From Pseudeuparius sepicola (Eukaryota > Arthropoda > Insecta > Coleoptera > Anthribidae): DNA of 64,000 nucleotides. This document shows, piece after piece, positions 1-10,294 of the stretch. The translations under genes were made by a program, and so were the position numbers. Numbering within the stretch: the first letter of the stretch is position 1; each line of letters opens with the position of its first letter. The stretch lies in assembly GCA_963920635.1 (NCBI GenBank), contig OY987299.1, forward strand, positions 119,785,373 through 119,849,372. Reading direction: 5' to 3'. The notes beneath the pieces are model-generated. The model was given only the letters and a program-made list of their open reading frames with translations. It did not search any database and was not told the DNA's origin.

Positions 1-2600
1 TGGGGGGGGGGGGGGTAATTACCTAACTAACTAAGGTATAGCAAATGCGGCGTTGACTCCGACTGCGCCCATCCTACCGAGCGACAGTACAGTACAATGT
101 AAGCTATGCCGGCCGCTAGCTTTTCTGTAGCGTTCGATAGTCGAGAGGTTATTGAACTTTCCGCCTCCACCGCACTGGCTGACGCGAATGAGAACGCCTG
201 TTTTAAGCGGGCGTCGAAGCTATCGTTGCAGTAGGTTCTTTGTATAGTTTAGTTGGTTTTGATCTGCGTCGGTGCGTCGCGCGCTTCGTATCTCGGGCGA
301 TATGGAAGACAATAATACGGACGTGGACATGCAAATCCGTCAACTTTGGCTGTCGGGAATGACGTTGAAAATGTTAAAGTTGTACAATTATTAAGTAAGA
401 AGAGTGTGTGTGAATGTATAGTGAATGCCTTAATAATAAAGGGATTTTCAACATTAAACTTTGCGGATAAGCTTCAATTAATTGCAAACGGAAGAGCAAA
501 ACCCCCTATGAAAAATTTAACCACAAAAATGACTTTCACAGATATCGCTGTTGTCTATTGAGAATATACTTCTCCAGAACATGTTAGAGCATCGACGTCT
601 TTATGATGACGTCATTGACGAATTCGCAAAAAGTGATCGAAGAATCGAATTACATTACAAATAGGTAAGTTTTTAAACATTGCTTCCCTTAATTAAAATG
701 TCACCGCACGCCCCTGGTTATTTGTTATTATAAAAAAATTTATGAATATTAAATAACGATATTTGACTAGTGGAAGTGTATGAACAGATAAGCACATGCC
801 ATAAGCTGGCAATAAATAGAAACAGAAACGTGTTAAAAAATGCGTTAAGAAGAAAGGATGACAAACAAACAAACATACGGAAACGAAAGTGAGATATTTA
901 ACAGTTTGCAACAATGCGACAAATAGAACCTCCAGCGCCATAAGTTGGTAACTAAGAAGGAACTGGAAGTATTTTTTTAATATTGATATAAAAATCTAAT
1001 GATATTAATTTTGATTCCTACGTTATTTTATTTTTCAGGAAAATAATAAATAAGCAGATTGATATAACAATTTTCTATTTCAAATATAATCAGGTGAAGA
1101 TAAACTGAAATAAATCTGAAATTTGCTTCAAGTCTTTGTCATAAGTCATAAGAGCATCAAAGACTAAAAAGCAGAAAATAATAAAATTTAAATATATTTT
1201 TTTAATACACCATGTCTTTAAAAAGAACTAAAAGTATACTAAAAGTATAATAAAATATCATAATAATATATAAATAACGGACTAAACGTATAAAATAATT
1301 TTTCCTAGCCCCATAAAGATTCGAAAACCGTGGGGCGCATGCAATAGTCTAGGAGTTTCGCATTTTTTAATTATTTAAAATAAAAATTCTGTATATAGCT
1401 ATTACGCATTTGATTAGGTTCACGTAATAGTATATTTCATTACGAGTCTGGAAAAATCTATTTCTGGACATGTAATGAACGATATTTTTTATTATACTTC
1501 TTTGAAAACGGAAACTTAAAACATTTTATCGGCAATTATAATAAATTTAATTAACAAAAAATAAATAATGCAGACAATACAGTGTTTGGTATGTATGATG
1601 CCTTTGCATGGTTACTCTCAAATTATTTCAAAGGTGCTTTTTTGGTTATTGTCAGACAAGGTGAATAAAACGTCAAAAATATTACAGAAATGTATCTAAA
1701 TATTGAAACACTTACGAATTAAAATACAAAATAGGTACCTGTTAAATATCAGAGAGCATATAGTTTCTTAAATTTAGTTTACTTTGCTGTATATTTCTAT
1801 TTTAAAGCCATATTCGGTATTTTTATTCAGCGTACGGAAAGTTTTTCCACGCGCTGTTTCCGTGCGCTAGCCCGAAAAACCCCATCTTTCATTATTGCTA
1901 AAACACATGAAAATAAGGTGTTTTCAAAGAAGCAAAGAAGTATAATAAACACTACTTTATTTTCAAATTTTGAAAGCCTACTTTGTATACTTTAATTTAA
2001 CGTTATAATCGATTAGGTATTTATTTCCATGGGAACTAGGTATTATGCCGAATACAAAAATTAACAATAGTTTAAATTTGATAAGATTTTTTCAAATTTA
2101 ATTTTTGATCCCAGAGAGTCTACATTTAGTCATATCTAAAATTTCAAAACTAATGTAATATTTGGATTCTAACAGTTCTCATAATTTTCATTATCAATAA
2201 AAAAGTTGGAGCGGTTCAATTTTTTTTTAATATTTTATATTTTTCGCCATTGTTTTCGTAGGTGGCCTTGGTCAGCAACGACAGCAACTTTCATTATGAC
2301 AAAATAGGTCGCCCGGAAGTGTGACTATATATTGTTTATCGCAGGGTGCAGCGGACTCTATTTCTGTATAGCAGTAAGAAATTTTTCTCAATTTGGCAAT
2401 TAATTACTTTAATGAAAACCAAAACTATTTTTCGTTTTCGTTTTAGTAGATTGGCTTTACAAAAGGTTATCAAAAATAATGGTAAACTCTGTTTTTCTAA
2501 CTACACTAACTGTAGCTAAAATGTATACATATAATCAATGAAGACAATAATAAACAACTTGTGATGATCGATGGTACTGGGGTAAAAGTTTATGTGTACT
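1..2600. other. AT-rich stretch, presumably intron or 3' flank of the Wnt gene
   Basis: It opens with a 14-base G run. Positions 60-320 are more GC-rich, followed by a short open stretch from an ATG at 301 that stops after 29 codons. A possible exon lies at 541-661 (acceptor ctttcacag, donor TAG|gtaagt), but it meets an in-frame TAG immediately before the donor. I recognise no protein here. Two dispersed repeats are present: 765-915 resembles 22295-22440, and 1195-1350 resembles one arm of the fold-back at 24365-24712. The rest is AT-rich with no clear gene. Confidence 0.5.
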
Positions 2601-2660
2601 GGATACAAAAAATCTACCTATAACAAATAAATATAGAAGGTAAAATAAAAAAATGATTAC

Positions 2661-2825
2661 CTGACAGTCCATGACACTTGCAGTGCACCTCTTTGGTCTT
2701 TAAAACTAGGTTAATTCCTATCTCACTATCGTACTTCAGTATATTACTAGGGTAATCACCTTTCTTCCTCAACTGGAAGAATTTTCTCGTAAACTCCTTT
2801 GCGTATTTTGCATTATCGCCACAAC
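2661..2825 (-). CDS. Wnt gene, exon 4: GCGDN to CKCHGLSG (Wnt9-like); gene continues off the left edge
   Basis: After acceptor gattttag the codon split with exon 3 restores WGGCGDNAKYAKEFTRKF, then about 30 variable residues and CKCHGLSG. The last motif contains the serine context that Porcupine palmitoleates in Wnts, though the SxC that follows would be on the next exon. GCGDN plus KYxxxF is characteristic of Wnt9 rather than Wnt1, 5, 7, 11 or 16. I therefore infer the Wnt9 subfamily (the Drosophila Wnt4 ortholog group), but only about 200 residues are visible. The donor is TCAG|gtaatc at 2661-2660. Summed exon length leaves phase 1, consistent with this donor. I looked for the reverse complement of a TCW-like codon run between 1 and 2660 and found none, so the remaining 150-200 residues probably lie outside the window. 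Confidence 0.9.
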
Positions 2826-2888
2826 CTAAAATCACCCGTAAGTTATTGAGAACCTCATGTCATGGAAACTACTGTTTTCGTTTTTCAC

Positions 2889-3085
2889 CTCCCCACTGGA
2901 ACTCGGTAGAATTAGAGGACTTCCCATGACTAGCACATTTACAGTTTGCCAACCTTCCTTGGGCGCAAGCCTTAGCGACTAAGTACATAAAAGCAGACGT
3001 TGTTAAAGAATACATAAAGGCCGTTTCTCTGTAGACTTTTTTGAACAACTTCTTCATCGGACCTGCGCAGTTCCACTGCTCATAC
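2889..3085 (-). CDS. Wnt gene, exon 3: RYERWNC-to-WGG core
   Basis: Wnt core exon. It opens after a good acceptor (ttcctttag|G) and reads YEQWNC, then LFKKVYRETAFMYSL, AKACAQGRLANCKC and EFQWGG. These correspond to the family's RxERWNC, ETAFxYA, ACxxGRxxxCxC and WxWGG blocks, in the right order and spacing. The cysteines expected in this part are present. The exon ends at 2889 with phase 1 (G|gtgaaa) and is followed by a 63-bp intron. No stop or frameshift is seen, which argues for a living gene rather than a pseudogene. In the animal family this protein is a lipid-modified secreted ligand for Frizzled receptors. Which Wnt it is rests mainly on the next exon. Confidence 0.93.
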
Positions 3086-3520
3086 CTAAAGGAAATTTGA
3101 AAATAAGCTTTTATTAAATATAAAGGATGGTCTAACAAGATCGCAACATGACATTTTTAATAAATCACATATACGTGAAATTTTTTTCAAAATAGTAAAT
3201 TTTGTATGGCAACTTATAAGTCATGCTTTCGTATATTATGTCGCCAGACCCTTAGCTCTCGAGAACAATTCGCAACTTTGTAAGAATATTGATATTCTCC
3301 AAAAAAAATGCGTAGACAACATAAAAGGGCCGTAAATAGCCTCAAAAATTAAATCTGCGAAAAATAGCGACAAGTACCTGCATTCGTTTGAATTGGCGGA
3401 ACGCTGACTCATAAGCTTGACGTCACTGCCCCAATTGCGAAGCGAGCGTGTCCGAACTGCTGTCCTTTTTGCATAGTACCACAGTAGAAACATAAGTATA
3501 TAACTAGCGCAGAATAACTA

Positions 3521-4588
3521 CAGGGTGTTTCTAAATTATGGCGCCAACGTATTGAGACAAATGTAATTTTGAACAAAAAGTTTCCTATAAACATGGGTCC
3601 GAAAATGCATGAGAAGAAAGTTACAGGGTGATAAATGTATAGTTTCAAAGATATCTTTATCGAAATAACTTCTCCAGTAGTTATGCAATTTAAATGAAAC
3701 TTGGTGCAGTTATTAAGTAACTGATGTGCAATAGTTTTGTGTAAAAACAATTTATTTATTTAGTGCATCTTTTTATTTTGCAACAAAAATGTACTCTTGT
3801 TTCATAACGATAAAATCAACCGTTTGCGTTTAAATATGCAAAATGTGCCCCAAACCACCTGTTAACTCCAAAATTCGAAAAATAAAATTTTCAACTACCG
3901 CTTTCAAATTTTACAAAATAATTGTACCATTTAAAGTGTCAAAAAATTCCCTATGATTCCAAAATTTGAAAAATAAAATTTTGCTTTCAAATTTTACAAA
4001 ATAATTATACCATTTAAAGTGACAAAAAATTCCCTATGAAGCATGTATTCAAAAATGTTCGCTTTCAAAATGGAACGGATTGAACTCGACAAAATTTTGA
4101 AATCCATATTTCAGGAAAACCAATGATGCTTTACTCAATATCAATTAGGCATTTTTTCTTAATTTTGAACGTACAATTCATCTGTAAAACATTTAAATGG
4201 AGTAGGCGATAATTTTATTTTTCGAATTTTGGAGTCAACAGGGGTTTTGGGGCACATTTTGCCGATTTCAACGCAAACGGTTGATTTTATGAAACAAGGG
4301 TACCCTTTTGTTGCAAAATAAAAAGATGCACTAAAATGATGAACCCATTGTGCTACCCTGCTCCTCCGCCTCTGGTCGATGGGAATAAATTGTTTTTACA
4401 CGAAATTGTTGCACTTCATTTACTAAAGAACTTCACCAAGTTTCGTTTAAATTGCATAACTTCTGTAGAAGTTATTGCGATGAAGATGTTTTTGTAACTT
4501 TCTTATTATGCATTTTGGACCCGTGTTTATAGGAATTACATTTTCTACCTGTCACAACACTTTGGCACCATAATTTAGAACCATCTTG
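3521..4588. mobile_element. Fold-back element with CAGGGTG ends, TA-flanked
   Basis: The element lies in the 1.8-kb second intron of the Wnt gene. It begins CAGGGTGTTTCTAAATTATG, and the right end reads CATAATTTAGAACCATCTTG; each side is bordered by TA. The two halves are imperfect reverse complements, for example around the TCAACCGTTTGCG motif near 3815 and its reverse near 4275. TA target duplication plus a CAGGGTG end fits a non-autonomous Tc1/mariner-type or similar DNA transposon. No transposase is encoded. A second copy of the same family spans 14742-18092. Confidence 0.75.
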
Positions 4589-4922
4589 TATATTCTGTGT
4601 TCCCGCAATATCCGCCGTAAAATTGCGGATGATAGCAGCAACTGTATGCAGCGTGACGCGAACGGCAGTAATGTGTTTTTTTTTGCATTATTTAGGTTAC
4701 ATTTATTTAGGTAACATTTATTTAAAGCGGTGTTTTGATTGATAAAATACGTTTCTATTGATATTGGTTGCAATAATTGGAAACTAGTGAATACATCCGC
4801 ATTAAAAACTTTTGTTGAATTCCGAAACGTGACATTTATGATGATTTGAGCTTAGACAAATCAATATCAGAAAATATAAATCATCGCGCTCTTGTTGTAC
4901 CATCCTTTATTATAAGACATAC

Positions 4923-5078
4923 TCAAATTGTCTTTTGCAAGTTTCAAGTGTTAGCGTTCTGGTTTGGTTCAGCAGTTCTGGCAATCCTTTTCTTCTCTGA
5001 CATAATTTGCTTTGATGTTTCAGGCCCCTGAAGAGTCTGCAGAAGCGGCGACTATTTTGAAAATTCGAGTTCAGTGCA
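4923..5078 (-). CDS. Wnt gene, exon 2: first conserved cysteines
   Basis: This exon carries the N-terminal conserved region of a Wnt ligand. A cysteine is followed 13 residues later by LC (C-x11-LC), then QRRKGLPELL and ETCKRQFE; this matches the spacing in Wnt9 proteins. The right-hand end (exon start) is uncertain. Two acceptors fit the phase left by exon 1: AG|T with the exon starting at 5078, or AG|T with it starting at 5051. The second has a better pyrimidine tract but a shorter mature N-terminus. In-frame TGA at about 5125 bounds the reading frame. The donor is GA|gtatgt with the exon ending at 4923, leaving two bases; the next exon starts with G, making a Glu codon and reading QFEYEQWNC across the junction. 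The intron to exon 3 is 1837 bp. Confidence 0.85.
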
Positions 5079-6046
5079 CTTGTGTTTGTCGTCAAAAGTA
5101 ATGTTATCAACGATCTTTTCCTCAGTAGTTTAGGTATAGTCCTGAAATAAAAGTCAGAACAACGAAAGTGATTGGTAGATCAAGAACCCTTCATCTACAT
5201 CTAGCAACTCTCGCTCAGTCCCATATTTGTCTTGTAGCTACAAATTTAGAAATATCTAAAGGCATATTTTTTTTGTGATGCAATATGCATTGTTACTATC
5301 TCTATTTCTTTATTTAAGGAAACACCTACTTGCAACGTTAGCAGGAAAGTAATAACTTTAAAATTGTGTACTCAACTTTTTCCTGACAAATCAGTTCTAA
5401 CGAACGTGTTTGAACAGATATTAACTTATTTTATTGGTACTTGCCTTTTAAGCAAATACAACACGCCCTTTACATGTGGTCGCCAGCCAGCGTTGCCACA
5501 CATGATTCACAAAACTAGGAGGCTTTCGTACAATCAAAGACAAAATTGGTTTGAAAAATCGACATAGTAGCAATTTTATAATACTATAACGTTATGAAAT
5601 GTCTTTTTACCTACTTTTTCTATGTTTTATAATGTCATTATTTGGCAGTAAAGGACGAAATATCCAGTCAGCCATTAGGTATACCTACAAGTAATTTTGT
5701 CACTAATAGTACTAAACGAATGGAAGTTCAATAATTATGTATTTTACAAAGTTGCTATTGAAATATTTCATTTCTAAAATTGTTAATTGCTTTTTGGACA
5801 TTTAGTAAAATTCCTAAAAATACAAAATCTACTGTAATTCTCAAAATAAAAAAATCCCAACAAATACTTAAAAAATAACAAAAATAAATAAATTACAGGT
5901 TATTATACAGTTTATTAGACATTTCTGAGAGCTGCTCTAAAAATCCCGAAGGATGAGGTAGATGCAACCCTCTATATCTTATCACCATTCCACTAGTTTT
6001 TCTAACGCATCACGATATAATTTCTTTTCTTAATAATTTTACTCAC

Positions 6047-6123
6047 TTGTTGGCTGCCGTATTGCTTCCTAACTGTGCCAGCAAAATCAGTAGGAGAAAC
6101 GTGAATATCGACGAAAATCTCAT
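6047..6123 (-). CDS. Wnt gene, exon 1: start codon and signal peptide
   Basis: Start exon of the Wnt gene that continues leftward. Reading leftward from the ATG at 6123-6121, 25 codons encode a textbook signal peptide: a basic start (MRFSS), a hydrophobic core (FTFLLLILLA) and small residues before the likely cleavage site (NTAAN). The exon ends at 6047, followed by a strong donor (gtgagt). Two bases (AA) are left over, matching a phase-2 junction with a T-starting exon near 5078 or 5051. An upstream ATG at 6133-6131 is in another frame and overlaps the start, so it could act as a small upstream ORF. The exon is too short to stand out as an ORF. I assign it by signal-peptide quality, donor, phase and position. 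Family knowledge: Wnts are secreted and need such a leader. Confidence 0.72.
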
Positions 6124-6830
6124 CTCTGTTCATGGCGGTGTGTTGACTACATGTTTGACGGATAACGACTCACTAAACCAACACCGCACACATTTTAACG
6201 CGAAGTTTGTCGCATGAACGAGGAAACGCATGGCTCATTTGTTAGATCTGTGTGGCACCTACATACAGGGTGACCGAGTTCTGTATTTTACCAAAGAAGA
6301 AATTTTAATATCGCTATAGTGAGTTATCGCGTTCAGTGCAAATTTTCCTAGGTATAATTTTTCCCTTTTTTCCTTGAATCTGTTATAATAATGTCTATTT
6401 ATCGTAAAACTACATACAGAGATATTGCAAGAATAATAAATTAGTTTCAAAAGTATAAGTTACTCGTTTTTGGTGTTTGTTTTTAAAACTGTTAATTTTT
6501 TCAAAAAACCAAATGCATTCCAAACACTACATTATAGCTCACTGGACAAAAAATATGATGTATCACTTGCAAAAACAATGTAGGTAAACCTAAATTAAGG
6601 TAATATTAGATATACTTGAGAAGAAAAAGAAATGCATTTTAGGTTACATTGTTTTTGCATCATATTGGGCTGATTTTTTATCCAAATTTGCGCAAAAGGT
6701 GTAATGTAAAAGTGATTATACAAGAAAAGGCGATAATGTGCAGTCACTCGAAACAAAAAAAAGTAGTTAATCTTAGATCTTCATTGGTATAATGGAACCT
6801 ATAATAATTTCATAAATAAACACCTAAATA
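6124..6830. promoter_or_regulatory. Presumed 5' flank of the Wnt gene
   Basis: This is the region upstream of the signal-peptide exon on the minus strand. Positions 6124-6260 are more GC-rich than the surroundings and would hold the 5' UTR and proximal promoter. I cannot identify a TATA box or initiator with confidence. Beyond 6460 the sequence is AT-rich with nothing recognised before the hAT element starts at 6831. Confidence 0.35.
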
Positions 6831-7838
6831 CACGGGCGTAGCCAGGATTTAGTTTTGGGGGGGGTTTAGTTTGAGAAGTAAATAAAACAACAAAAAGATA
6901 CTTACATGAAATTTAATATCTATATATTCATCCGAAAAACTACGACATATTTATAAAGTTCTTAACTTTAAATGAAATGGATAAATTAATTTCGTTCCTC
7001 TGCGCTAAATCTAAAACCATTAAAGAAGAAATCTTCGGCTTTTTCTTTTAAATATATCCACTACTTCATCTGCATGAATTTCTGTTCCATAGTGAATGTT
7101 CATTAGAGCCAAACCATTAAGTCTGTTTTCACTTGTAGTGTTTCGTAAATAGTTTTTCAGTCTCCTTAGGCTCGAGAAAGACCTTTCTGGGGTAGCAGTG
7201 GATACAGGAATGGTAGCCAAGATTTGTAGTAATGTGTAAATATTAGGATAAAGGTTTTTACCGCACATATCTAGGCATTCCAAACTAGATTTCGGGGTAG
7301 GCAGTCTTCTTATCAGCATGCAAGGTAGCTGAAGCTTTGATAGCTAAATCCAAATTTGTTTCTTTATTAGAAACCCCTTGACCTTGACTACACCACTTTT
7401 TCCAGTAGTCCATACCTTTAAGTTTATCACCCTTCCTTTTTTCCCCTCCATTTTTCGACAGTAATAATGATTCACGTATCTATCCTTAACAAGGTCATCG
7501 AATAACAGCGCACTAAAATTACTCACTTACACGGTACACTTAATTCTCTTGACTATTCGTTCACCACTTTTCACTTTTATTCGCTTCGAGTTCGCATGGA
7601 ATAATACTGCCGTAAGCCGCTTATATAGCAGCCCAGTAGCCGTCCAGAAACTTCCAACGCAAAGTGTCCCTACAATACAAAATAGTTCGGCTGCAACTGC
7701 GTCTGCCTCTCGTCAAAAGATGGCGCTAGGCGCTACTATTACTACATATATTCAAACGTAATAATAATTTAACTCTTCACTCCTCGTATTTTTTCGGTAT
7801 AAATTAGGTAATATTTTGCTTATTTCGGGGGGGGGGGG
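6831..7838 (-). mobile_element. hAT (ZMYM1-type) non-autonomous element, copy 1, right end chimeric
   Basis: It starts with the terminal sequence CACGGGCGTAGCCAGGATTT followed by a G run, and ends at a second G run at 7827-7838. Unlike the complete copy at 53872-55006, it lacks the closing GGCTACGCCCGTG. Instead it joins a 300-bp segment (7839-8138) that is also attached to copy 2 at 41021-41311 in the same relative position. Relative to copies 2 and 3 it also lacks about 90 bp of the promoter-proximal region and has a frameshift in the N-terminal reading frame. No matching target duplication is visible. Confidence 0.85.
7019..7319 (-). pseudogene. hAT transposase C-terminal dimerisation domain (copy 1)
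   Basis: About 99 codons are open. The sequence TPERSFSSLRRLKNYLRNT followed by RLNGLALMNIH is the hAT C-terminal dimerisation signature (Dimer_Tnp_hAT), with the usual spacing and a short tail after EVVDIF. The segment joins an N-terminal piece (7344-7526) in another frame, as in the other two copies, so most of the catalytic RNase H-like core, including the DDE residues, has been deleted. The N-terminal piece contains a lysine-rich stretch (MEGKK) and here carries an additional frameshift. Nothing functional should be made; the family is best seen as a deletion derivative moved in trans. Confidence 0.85.
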
Positions 7839-8138
7839 TTTGATAAAAATAAAAAGACACATTCTTGTTAATTTTTGGTGTATTGCATTGGAAATAGTTG
7901 AAAAGCTACCTGTAACGCCAAATTTAAAATTAGCGAGTAAACTTAGGATTTGCGTAAGTGAATCGCCCGGTATGTTCTTCAGAACTTTATCTTAATATCG
8001 GTCCGAAATTGTTAACTATAGGCGTAACAGGCAATCTCCAGTCCAAGTTATGGCCCAAAATCTTATTTGGTTTAAAAAATTTAAAAAATAAAAAATTAAA
8101 ATAACTCTCTAACATTTTAAGATAGACCTCCAACAGGA
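7839..8138. repeat. 300-bp segment shared with 41021-41311
   Basis: Reverse complement of 41021-41311 over its whole length, with only scattered differences. Examples are TTGGCGTTACAGGTAGC and GACCGATATTAAGATAAAG. In both places it abuts the G/C-run end of the ZMYM1-type hAT element. The homology stops at the AGATAGACCT/AGGTCTATCT boundary. It has no recognised coding content. Confidence 0.8.
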
Positions 8139-8357
8139 GAGAAACAGTAAGCACCTCAGAGGTTTTCAAGAACAATGTAACTAAAAGAAAATATTCATTC
8201 AATATTGTAGTTGAGCCCTTTTGAGAAGATGGCGCTAACATCCCGATCCGACCCGACCTTAACCACAATTTAAAACGGAACAGGGTTGTCGGATTAATTG
8301 AATTCAGTTTTCCATAACATTCTGTTCCAGTTTTGCATTTTTTTTCACAACAATAAA

Positions 8358-8373
8358 GCAGAGGCGGATCCAG
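8358..8373. repeat. Solo hAT-like terminal sequence
   Basis: CAGAGGCGGATCCAGG followed by a G run (7 bases from 8386) resembles a hAT terminal inverted repeat. It lies on the correct side to be the downstream end of the transposase fragment at 8607-8790. No partner end was found to the right, so the element is probably truncated. Confidence 0.5.
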
Positions 8374-8606
8374 GCAAATCTAAACGGGGGGGCGGCGTGG
8401 TAAATTTTTTTTCCTGAGAGGCCGGGGTAAGGGAAGTTTTTAGAATATAATATGTATTTTTGTGAAAAATAAAATAATTTATTTCTCTATAAAAAACAAA
8501 ACCAAAAAAATGTTTACCCAAATAAAATAAAAAACAAACTTAAATAATAAACATAACAAAACAAAATCACAAAAAGGGACAACAATTCTTTAGATTTAAA
8601 AAATAA

Positions 8607-8790
8607 TGTACCTACTTATCACAAAATAAAATCATCAAACTGATCTTTTCTTCATTTATGGATACATTGCGGTGTAGGTATATATTATTTAATAGGGCTA
8701 AATTACTTAATCTGTCTTTTACCATTTTGGTATGTAACCAAGTTTGTATTCTTTTAAGTGAGGAAATTTTATTTCCGCCGATGCATTGCT
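8607..8790 (-). pseudogene. hAT transposase C-terminal fragment, different family
   Basis: A single open frame reads NKISSLKRIQTWLHTKM, then VKDRLSNLALLN and a short hydrophilic tail. This aligns with the hAT dimerisation block (SSLRRxKxWLRxxMxxxRLxxLALL). It differs from the ZMYM1-type copies and pairs with the terminal repeat at 8358. Upstream on the same strand the frame degrades (GNTRRKSHRNN region). About 100 bases further up it is interrupted by the 8900-9350 repeat. No catalytic residues are visible. This is a dead 3' end of a transposase gene. Confidence 0.75.
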
Positions 8791-8899
8791 TATTGGGAAA
8801 CTGGAAAGTATGCTCAAAAATTTTCTTACCGTTGTTGCGATGCGACTTCCTCCTGGTGTTGCCAGAACAAGCTTTATTGAGAAACTGAGGAAAATATAC

Positions 8900-9350
8900 T
8901 AAAAACGCTCTTTAATTGTACACTAGATTGTGACAGGTAAATATTTCATGTCCCTAGAATTCCCTAAGAGACGGCCATATTGATATTATTGATAGGTGAC
9001 GGAGGACAGGGCCATAATTAACAGAATTTACATTTTACACAGACGAATCCTAAATTCAAATAGATAGAAATTAACATTCAACTCTGTTCTTTGAAGCATA
9101 GAAACAGGCTATAGCAGTGACTATAGGTAGTCACTGGGTATAGTTATAGTTTATGTGTTTGAAGTTAGGTTAGAGCCACAGACACAGATATCGAATATCA
9201 AGGTTAAAGTTAGGCATCTGTCACAAGTTCGGACATTTCTGCCGAACATGCTAAATACGTCCCTGTAGGCGCCCAAAACATTGCTGCCAACCTTGTATTA
9301 CCAAATTAAGAATTGTCATTTCTAGTGTACAATTAAAGAGCGTTTTTAGA
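8900..9350. mobile_element. 450-bp MITE with 27-bp inverted ends; empty-site paralog
   Basis: The ends are near-perfect inverted repeats: TAAAAACGCTCTTTAATTGT on the left and ACAATTAAAGAGCGTTTTTA on the right. A homologous copy lies at about 48600-49530, inside a larger hAT element, where it is split by a 529-bp insertion at a site that is intact here (GTTAGAGC at 9170). I see no convincing target duplication. No coding content. Confidence 0.75.
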
Positions 9351-9358
9351 TTACCTAA

Positions 9359-9643
9359 TAATACTCCGGTTGTAATAGTGGCTGTATCCGCCACTGTAAT
9401 AAAGGTATTATTATCCCCTAAGTATATAATATCATGTACTAGGTATAGAACGCAATCAGTGGATATAGGTATATGTATAATACATTTTTGAAATTCAGCA
9501 GGTATATAAAGGGTACATATAACAAGATAGAGAAGCATCCATACTACTTTTGCACTGGTAAATGAATTTCCAAAGTAACTACTGGAATAATAATAAGCAG
9601 TTAATAAGTTGTTTTTGATATAAAATTTTGTAAAAGTTGACAT
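9359..9643 (-). CDS. Unrecognised open frame, possible exon of a hydrophobic protein
   Basis: About 94 codons are open from an ATG to a possible donor (TTATTAG|gtaatc) right at the edge of the 8900-9350 MITE. The translation is rich in hydrophobic and aromatic residues (WMLLYLVICTLYIP, VLYLVHDIIYL), loosely like insect chemoreceptor segments. I recognise no motif and would not assign a function. An ATT-type microsatellite lies directly upstream of the ATG, which lowers confidence. The frame continues into the MITE, where it is not meaningful. It may be a chance ORF. Confidence 0.2.
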
Positions 9644-10285
9644 AATAGTAATAATAACAATAATAATGTTTAATGTAACATTTATTTGAAATTTACATTA
9701 GAAATAATACAAGACTGGACATATTATAAAATAATATTTCTTTAGCAAACAACAAAGCAGACAACAAAGGGAAATATAAAATATACGTTAAATAACCATT
9801 AAATCCTTGTTAGTGGTATCTATAGTGGTACCTAGTAATCGAATCGAACATAGATAAAAACAAATAAAACAAATAAATAATTAATACAAATTTTGAATTT
9901 TTGAATATGGATATGGAAATGGAGAAATGTGCGGAGGTTGGGGTTGGAGGAGAATTAATAACGTGTTTCATAATTATTGTATACATCGCTATTGCATTTT
10001 TATTGTGTGATTAACAACATGACTGATTTCATTTTGGTTTTTCACAGTTTAATGTTAACGAAATCTGACATATTAAAAATCAAAATTGACAGAAAAGGTT
10101 TTTTAATACACTGATAATATATTTGTGTTTTATTCTTTTTGGTTTTTATATTTTCGTTTTTAAACACCAGAACGATTAGCACCGAGTAGCGACCACTACC
10201 CTTTTCGGCCAGAAATTATTCCTCGAGTTACAATAATTAACAGTTAAAATATAGAGATGACCTTAGAAACCTATGACAACACCAC
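9644..10285. other. No recognised feature
   Basis: AT-rich, with short trinucleotide runs (AAT) near 9645-9665. I see no gene or repeat family member. Confidence 0.5.
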
Positions 10286-10294
10286 TGCCAACTC

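Noticed and set aside
541..661. Exon with acceptor ctttcacag and donor gtaagt
   Set aside because: The best open frame has a TAG directly before the donor, and the translation is unrecognised.
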